From contig JAZAQT010000673.1 of the NCBI GenBank assembly GCA_036417435.1, forward strand, positions 496,001-560,000: DNA of 64,000 nucleotides, read 5' to 3'. Positions 57,400 through 64,000 of the stretch are shown one piece after another (within the stretch, counting starts at the first letter, position 1; the number at the start of each line of letters is the position of its first letter). The notes under the pieces were generated by a model. It saw nothing but the letters and a program-made list of their open reading frames with translations. It made no database searches and was not told where the DNA came from. Both the position numbers and the translations under genes were made by a program. This DNA comes from Inia geoffrensis (taxonomy: Eukaryota; Chordata; Mammalia; Artiodactyla; Iniidae).

Positions 57400-58765
57400 T
57401 TAGGGCACGGGTGAGGGTAAGGCTTCAGGTGAGGGTCGGGGTGAGGATTCGGGTTAGGGTTAGGGTTAGGGAATGGGGAGGGATTAGGGTACAGGTTAGG
57501 GTACCGCTGCGGTTTAGTGTTAGCGTGCGTGTGAGTGCACGAGATAGTCTTGGTATCCTGGTTAAGATTAGGGCACGGGTGAGGGTAAGGCTACGGGTGA
57601 GGGTAAGGGTTAGGATTCGTGTTAGGGTTAGGGTTAAGGAATGCAGACGGATTAGGGTACAGCTTAGGGTACGACAGTGCTTAAGGGTTAGCGTTCGTGT
57701 GAGGGCAAGTGTTAGTGTTAGTGTCCTGGTTAAGATTAGGGCACGGGTGAGGATAAGGCTTCAGGTGAGGGTCAGGGTTAGGATTCGGGTTAGGGTTAGG
57801 GTTAGGGAATGGGGAGATATTAAGGCACAGTTTAGGGTACCACGACGCTTAGGGTTTAGCGTACGTCGAGGTCACTAGTTAGTGTTAGTGTACTGCTTAC
57901 GATTAGGGCACGGGGGAGGGTAAGGTCTCGGAAGAGGGTCACGTTAAGGGTTAGGGTTAGGGTTAGGGTTAGGGAATGGCGATTCATTAGGGTACATGTT
58001 AGGGTACGGCAATGGCTTAGGGTTAGAGTACGTTAGAGTGCATGGCTTAGTGTTGATGTACTGGTTAAAATTAGGACACGGGTGAGGGTAAAGTTTCGGG
58101 TGAGTGTCATGGTTAGGTTTCAGGTTAGGGTTAGGGTTAGGGAATGGAGAGGTATTAGGGTACAGGTTAGGGTACCGCTGAGGTTTAGTGTTAGCGTACG
58201 TGTGAGGGCACGAGTTAGTCTTGGTGTCCTGTTTAAGATTAGGGGACGGGTGAGGGTAAGGCTTCAGGTGAGGTTCAGGTTTAGGATTCGGGTTAGGGAT
58301 AGGGTTAGGGAATGGAGAGGGATTAGGGTACTGGTTAGGGTACGACAATGCTTAAGGGTTAGCGTAAGTGTGAGGGCACGTGTTAGTGTTGGTGTACTGG
58401 TTAAGACCAGGGCACCGATGAGGGTATGGCCTCGGAAAAGGGTCACGTTCAGGGTTTCGCTTAGGGTTAGGGTTAGGGAATGGGGAGGGATTAGGGTACA
58501 GGATAGGGTACGACAATGCTTAAGGGTTAGCGTACGTTTGAGGGCATGAGTTAGTGTTTGTGTACTGGTTAAGATTAGGGTATTGGTTAGGGTAGGGCAT
58601 CGGAAGTGGTTCAGGTTTAGGGATGGGGTTAGGGTTAGGGTTAAGGAATGGGGAGGGTTTAGGGTACAATTTAGGGTACGACAATGCTAAACGTTTAGCG
58701 TACGTGTGAGGGCACGAGTTAGTGTTGGTGTCCTGGTTAAGATTAGGGCACGGGTGAGGGTAAGG
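57400..58765 (+). repeat. Eight-monomer segment repeated 4,029 bp downstream
   Basis: The segment matches 61,429-62,794. Shared marks are gtgagtgcacgag in F, ggctacgggtgagggtaagg, a 1-bp deletion giving gtacgtcgagg in D, gggggagggtaaggtctcgg, gttagagtgcatggc in E, gtttaagattagg in F and gctaaacgtttagcg in A. The shared 1-bp deletion shows common descent. Differences include gcgtgcgtg here against gcgtacgtg. Confidence 0.82.
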
Positions 58766-61428
58766 CTTCGGGTGAGGGTCAGGGTTAGGATTCGTGTTAG
58801 GGTTAGGGTTAAGGAATGCAGAGGGATTAGGGTACAGCTTAGCATACGACAGTGCTTAAGGGTTAGCGTTCGTGTGAGGGCAAGGGTTAGTGTTAGTGTC
58901 CTGGTTAAGTTTAGGGCACGGGTGAGGGTAAGGCTTCAGGTGATGGTCAGGGTTAGGATTCGGGTTAAGGTTAGGGTTAGGGAATGGGGAGGGATTAGGG
59001 TACAGTTTAGGGTACGACAACGATTAAGGGTGGGCATACGTGTGAGGGCACGAGTTAGTGTTGGTGTCCTGTTTAAGATTAGGGCACGGGTGAGGGTAAG
59101 GCTTCAGGTGAGGGTCAGGGTTAGGATTCGGGTTAGGGTTAGGGTTAGGGAATAGGAGGGATTAGGGTACAGTTTAGGGTACGACAACGATTAAGGGTTA
59201 GCGTACGTGTGAGGGCACGAGTTAGTGTTGGTGTCCTGGTTAAGATTAGGGCACGGGAGAGGGTAAGGTTTCGGGTGAGGGTCAGGGATAGAATTCGTGT
59301 TAGGGTTAGGGTTATGGAATGGGGAGATATTAGGGCACAGTTTAGGGTCCCACAACGCTTAAGATTTAGCGTACGTGTGAGGTCACTAGTTAGTGTTAGT
59401 GTACTGCTTACGATTAGGGCACGGGGTAGGGTAAGGCCTCGGAAGAGGGTCACGTTAAGGGTTAGGTTTAGGGTTAGGGTTAGGGAATGGCGATTGATTA
59501 GGGTACAGGTTAGGGTACGGCAATGGCTTAGGGTTAGCGTACGTTAGAGTGCATGGCTTAGTGTTGATGTACTGGTTAAAATTAGGACACGGGTGAGGGT
59601 AAAGTTTCGGGTGAGTGTCATGGTTAGGTTTCAGGTTAGGGTTAGTGTTAGGGAATGGAGAGGTATTAGGGTACAGGTAAGGGTACCGCTGCGGTTTAGT
59701 GTTAGAGTACGTGTGAGGGCACGAGTTAGTCTTAGTGTCCTGGTTAAGATTAGGGCACGGGTGAGGGTAAGGCTTCGGGTGAGGGTCACGGTTAGGATTC
59801 GGGTTAGGGTTAGGGTTAGGGAATGGAGAGGGATTAGGGTACAGGTTAGGGTACGACAATGCTTAAGGGTTAGCGTAAGTGTGAGGGCACGAGTTAGTGT
59901 TGGTGTACTGGTTAAGACAAGGGCACCGATGAGGGTAAGGCCTCGGAAAAGGGTCTCGTTCAGGGTTTCGCTTAGGGTTAGGGTTAGGGAATGGGGAGGG
60001 ATTAGGATACAGGATAGGGTACGACAACGATTAAGGGTGGGCGTACGTGTGAGGGCATGAGTTAATGTTGGTGTCATGGTTAAGATTGGGGCACGGGTGA
60101 GGGTAAGGCTTCGGGTGAGGGTCAGGGTTAGGATTCGTGTTAGGGTTAGGGTTAAGGAATGCAGAGGGATTAGGGTACAGCTTAGGATACGACAGTGCTT
60201 AAGGGTTAGCGTTTGTGTGAGGGCAAGGGTTAGTGTTAGTGTCCTGGTTAAGATTAGGGCACGGGTGAGGGTAAGGCTTCACGTGAGGGTCAGGGTTAGG
60301 ATTCGGGTTAGGGTTAGGGTTAGGGAATGGGGAGGGATTAGGGTACAGTTTAGGATACGACAACGATTAAGTGTTAACGTTTGTGTGAGGGCAAGGGTTA
60401 GTGTTAGTGTCCTGGTTAAGATTAGGGCATGGGTGAGGGTAAGCCTTCGGGTGAGGGTCAGGGTTAGGATTCGGGTTAGGGTTAGGCTTAGGGAATGGGG
60501 AGATATTAGGGCAGAGTTTAGGGTACCACAACGCTTAAGGTTTAGCGTACGTGTGAGGTCACTAGTTAGTGTTAGTGTACTGCATACGATTAGGGCACGG
60601 GTGAGGGTAAGTCCTCGGAAGAGGGTCACGTTAAGGGTTAGGGTTAGGGTTAAGGTTAGGGAATGGGGATTGATTAGGGTACAGGTTAGGGTACGGCAGT
60701 GGCTTAGGGTTAGCGTACGTTAGAGGGCATGGGTTAGTGTTGATGTACTGGTTAAAATTAGGACACAGGTGTGGGTGAAGTTTCGGGTGAGTGTCATGGT
60801 TAGGTTTCAGGTTAGGGTTAGGGTTAGGCAATTGAGAGGGATTAGGGTACAGGTTAGGGTACCACTGCGGTTTTGTTTTAGCATACGTGTGAGGGCACGA
60901 GTTAGTCTTGGTGTCCTGGTTAAGATTAGGGCACGGGTGAGGGTAAGGCTTCGGGTGAGGGTCAGGGTTAGGATTCGGGTTAGGGTTAGGGTTAGGGAAT
61001 GGAGGGGGATTAGGGTACAGGTTAGGGTACGACAATGCTTAAGGGTTAGCGTAAGTGTGAGGGCACGAGTTAGTTTTGGTGTACTGGTTAAGACAAGGGC
61101 ACCGATGAGGGTAAGGCCTCGGAAAAGGGTCAAGTTCAGGGTTTCGCTTAGGGTTAGGGTTAGGGAATGAGGAGGGATTAGGGTACAGGATAGGGTACGA
61201 CAATGCTTAAGGGTTAGCGTACGTTTGAGGGCATGAGTTAGTGCTTGTGTACTGGTTAAGATTAGGGCATTGGTTAGGGTACGGCATCGGAAGTGGGTCA
61301 GGTTTAGGGATGGGGTTAGGGTTAGGGTTAAGGAATGGGGAGGGATTAGGGTACAATTTAGGGTACGACAACGCTTAAGGTTTAGCGTACGTGTGAGAGC
61401 ACGAGTTAGTGTTGGTGTCCTGGTTAAG
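58766..61428 (+). repeat. Mosaic monomers between two copies of a local duplication
   Basis: There is no gene here. B, C, C, D, E, F, G, an H/C hybrid near 60,020 (acaggatagg then aacgattaagggtggg), B, a C/B hybrid near 60,360, D, E, F, G, H and A follow each other. The stretch from 60,900 to 61,410 recurs at about 62,914-63,424 (offset 2,014 bp), marked by gaatggaggggg, gttagttttggtg and gggtacggcatcgg. Confidence 0.7.
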
Positions 61429-62794
61429 ATTAGGGCACGGGTGAGGGTAAGGCTTCAGGTGAGGGTCAGGGTTAGGATTCGGGTTAGGGTTAGGGTTAGG
61501 GAATGGAGAGGGATTAGGGTACAGGTTAGGGTACCGCTGCGGTTTAGTGTTAGCGTACGTGTGAGTGCACGAGTTAGTCTTGGTGTCCTGGTTAAGATTA
61601 GGGCACGGGTGAAGGTAAGGCTACGGGTGAGGGTAAGGGTTAGGATTCGTGTTAGGGTTAGGGTTAAGGAATGCAAGGGATTAGGGTACAGCTTAGGGTA
61701 CGACAGTGCTTAAGGGGTAGCGTTCGTGTGAGGGCAAGGGTTAGTGTTAGTGTCCTGGTTAAGATTAGGGCACGGGTGAGGATAAGGCTTCAGGTGAGGG
61801 TCAGGGTTAGGATTCGGGTTAGGGTTAGGGTTAGGGAATGGGGAGATATTAAGGCACAGTTTAGGGTACCACAATGCTTAAGGTTTAGCGTACGTCGAGG
61901 TCACTAGCTAGTGTTAGTGTACTGCTTACGATTAGGGTACGGGGGAGGGTAAGGTCTCGGAAGAGGGTCACGTTAATGGTTAGGGTTAGGGTTAGGGTTA
62001 GGGAATGGCGATTGATTAGGGTACAGGTTCGGGTACGGCAATGGCTTAGGGTTAGAGTACGTTAGAGTGCATGGCTTAGTGTTGATGTACTGGTTAAAAT
62101 TAGGACACGGGTGAGGGTAAAGTTTCGGGTGAGTGTCATGGTTAGGTTTCAGGTTAGGGTTAGGGTTAGGGAATGGAGAGGTATTAGGGTACAGGTTAGG
62201 GTACCGCTGCGGTTTAGTGTTAGCGTACGTGTGAGGGCACGAGTTAGTCTTGGTGTCCTGTTTAAGATTAGGGCACGGGTGAGGGTAAGGCTTCGGGTGA
62301 GGTTCAGGTTTAGGATTCGGGTTAGGGATAGGGTTAGGGAATGGAGAGGGATTAGGGTACTGGTTAGGGCACGACAATGCCTAAGTGTTAGCGTAAGTGT
62401 GAGGGCACGTGTTAGTGTTGGTGTACTGGTTAAGACAAGGACACCGATGAGGGTAAGGCCTCGGAAAAGGGTCACGTTCAGGGTTTCGCTTAGGGTTAGG
62501 GTTAGGGAATGGGGAGGGATTAGGGTACAGGATAGGGTACGACAATGCTTAAGGGTTAGCGTACGTTTGAGGGCATGAGTTAGTGTTAGTGTACTGGTTA
62601 AGATTAGGGCATTGGTTAGGGTAGGGCATCGGAAGTGGTTCAGGTTTAGGGATGGGGTTACGGATAGGGTTAAGGAATGGGGAGGGTTTAGCGTACAATT
62701 TAGGGTACGACAACGCTAAACGTTTAGCGTACGTGTGAGGGCACGAGTTAGTGTTGGTGTCCTGGTTAAGATTAGGGCACGGGTGAGGGTAAGG
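61429..62794 (+). repeat. Downstream copy of the 57.4-58.8 kb segment
   Basis: This has the same eight-monomer order and shared deletion (gtacgtcgagg) as the upstream copy. It has its own 2-bp deletion at the start of a B monomer (gaatgcaaggga near 61,672), which breaks the hexamer register of that monomer; the upstream copy has gaatgcagacgg at this site. Confidence 0.82.
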
Positions 62795-64000
62795 CTTCAG
62801 GTGAGGGTCAGGGTTAGGATTCGGGTTAGGGTTAGGGTTAGGGAATGGGGAGGGATTAGGGTACAGTTTAGGGTACGACAACGATTAAGGGTGGGCGTAC
62901 GTGTGAGGGCACGAGTTAGTCTTGGTTTCCTGGTTAAGATTAGGGCACGGGTGAGGGTAAGGCTTCGGGTGAGGGTCAGGGTTAGGATTCGGGTTAGGGT
63001 TAGGGTTAGGGAATGGAGGGGGATTAGGGTACAGGTTAGGGTACGACAATGCTTAAGGGTTAGCGTAAGTGTGAGGGCACGAGTTAGTTTTGGTGTACTG
63101 GTTAAGACAAGGGCACCGATGAGGGTAAGGCCTCGGAAAAGGGTCACGTTCAGGGTTTCGCTTAGGGTTAGGGTTAGGGAATGGGGAGGGATTAGGGTAC
63201 AGGATAGGGTACGACAATGCTTAAGGGTTAGCGTACGTTTGAGGGCATGAGTTAGTGCTTGTGTACTGGTTAAGATTAGGGCATTGGTTAGGGTACGGCA
63301 TCGGAAGTGGGTCAGGTTTAGGGATGGGGTTAGGGTTAGGGTTAAGGAATGGGGAGGGATTAGGGTACAATTTAGGGTACGACAACGCTTAAGGTTTAGC
63401 GTACGTGTGAGAGCCCGAGTTAGTGTTGGTGTCCTGGTTAAGATGAGGGCACGGGTGAGGGTAAGGCTTCGGGTGAGGGTCAGGGTTAGGATTCGTGTTA
63501 GGTTTAGGGTTAAGGAATGCAGAGGGATTAGGGTACAGCTTAGGATACGACAGTGCTTAAGGGTTAGCGTTTGTGTGAGGGCAAGGGTTAGTGTTACTGT
63601 CCTGGTTAAGATTAGGGCACGGGTGAGGGTAAGGCTTCAGGTGAGGGTCAGGGTTAGGATTCGGGTTAGGGTTAGGGTTAGGGAATGGGGAATGATTAGG
63701 GTACAGTTTAGGGTACGACAACGATTAAGTGTTAGCGTTTGTGTGAGAGTAAGGGTTAGTGTTAGTGTCCTGGTAAAGATTAGGGCACGGGTGAGGGTAA
63801 GGCCTCGGAAGAGGGTCACGTTAAGGGTTAGGGTTAGGGTTAGGGAATGGGGAGATATTAGGGCACAGTTTAGGGTACCACAACGCTTAAGGTTTAGCGT
63901 ACGTGTGAGGTCACTACTTAGTGTTAGTGTACTGCTTACGATTAGGGCACGGGTGAGGGTAAGGCCTCGGAAGAGGGTCACGTTAAGGGTTAGGGTTAGG
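62795..64000 (+). repeat. Mosaic right edge, array continues past the window
   Basis: A C/F hybrid, G, H, A, B, a C/B/D hybrid and D monomers follow. The window ends within the telomeric tail of a D monomer, with no change of sequence type, so the array goes on to the right. The B monomer at about 63,520 with gcgtttgtgtg resembles the one 3,360 bp (20 monomers) upstream. Confidence 0.78.

Larger units (their letters stand above)
1..64000 (+). repeat. Telomere-derived 168-bp satellite array filling the whole window
   Basis: The window is a head-to-tail array of about 168-bp monomers, roughly 380 in all, with no unique sequence between them. Each monomer ends in about three perfect TTAGGG units followed by a variant of gaatgg, which I use as the monomer start. 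The G-rich strand is the + strand throughout and I saw no inverted monomer. Inside the monomers TTAGGG and its close variants (TGAGGG, TCAGGG, TAAGGG, TTCGGG, TTAGTG) dominate. Telomeric TTAGGG is known from vertebrates, many other animals and some fungi and protists. I infer subtelomeric or heterochromatic satellite DNA; the species and the chromosomal site cannot be read from the sequence. Confidence 0.97.

Noticed and set aside
1..64000. CRISPR array
   Set aside because: The repeats are about 168 bp and abut each other; there are no short repeats with unique spacers and no cas genes.
1..64000. Alpha satellite or another known centromeric satellite
   Set aside because: The unit length is similar to 171 bp, but I found no CENP-B box (the pattern TTCG....A..CGGG) and the sequence is telomere-derived. 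A centromeric location is not excluded, only unsupported.
1..64000. Human-type subtelomeric repeats (TAR1, the 61-29-37 bp repeats) or a TERRA promoter
   Set aside because: I saw no CpG-dense 29-bp repeat or TAR1-like unique sequence; CpGs are spread evenly within monomers.
1..64000. A true functional telomere
   Set aside because: Perfect TTAGGG runs are at most about five units; most hexamers are mutated and organised in higher-order units, which telomerase does not make.
1..64000. tRNA, rRNA or small RNA genes
   Set aside because: No A and B boxes with cloverleaf arms, and no rRNA-like conserved blocks; the C-poor + strand makes stable stems unlikely outside quadruplexes.

Overview
This 64 kb window is one uninterrupted satellite array. 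I find no credible protein-coding gene, RNA gene, transposon, CRISPR array or stretch of unique sequence in it. The array consists of about 380 head-to-tail monomers of about 168 bp, all in one orientation, with the G-rich strand as the + strand. Every monomer is a degenerate telomeric (TTAGGG) tract. Cut into hexamers in a fixed register, 168 bp is exactly 28 hexamers, and most length variants (144, 162, 174 bp) change by whole hexamers. The repeat therefore looks like a fossil telomere array that mutated mainly by substitution and was then amplified as a 168-bp unit. TTAGGG telomeres occur in vertebrates, many invertebrates and some fungi and protists. The lack of genes and the scale of the satellite suggest subtelomeric or heterochromatic DNA of a TTAGGG-type eukaryote, probably an animal; the sequence does not identify the species. 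If the array is terminal and in normal telomeric polarity, the chromosome end lies to the right.

Eight monomer types, called A to H here, can be told apart by diagnostic substitutions. They form a higher-order repeat (HOR) of about 1,343 bp in the order A-B-C-D-E-F-G-H, clearest at 7,465-10,150. Elsewhere the order is rearranged: types are skipped, multi-monomer units are repeated, and hybrid monomers (H/A, A/G, G/D) mark in-register exchanges.

Layout: 1-833 mosaic; 834-6,748 copy 1 of a large segmental duplication; 6,749-14,710 canonical HOR region; 14,711-21,128 copy 2 of the duplication, about 13.9 kb downstream and nearly identical, with three extra monomers; 18.8-29.4 kb a further repeated 3.3-kb block plus a tandem pair of 1,151-bp seven-monomer units; 29.4-32.3 kb mosaic; 32.3-40.4 kb a 3.2/3.35-kb tandem with a partial third copy; 40.4-42.7 kb mosaic; 42.7-50.75 kb a perfect tandem of two 4,026-bp, 24-monomer units followed by a partial copy; 52.1-64 kb mosaic with several local duplications, including a second pair related to 42-44 kb.

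The many long open frames are by-products of the repeat. Hexamers equal two codons, so frames never shift; the + strand reads Val-Arg and the - strand Leu-Thr or Pro-Asn dipeptides. The features of interest are structural: hexamer-register evolution, nested HORs, recurrent three-monomer indels, regularly spaced G-quadruplex motifs and telomere-variant hexamers. All identity statements come from reading by eye, not from computed alignments.
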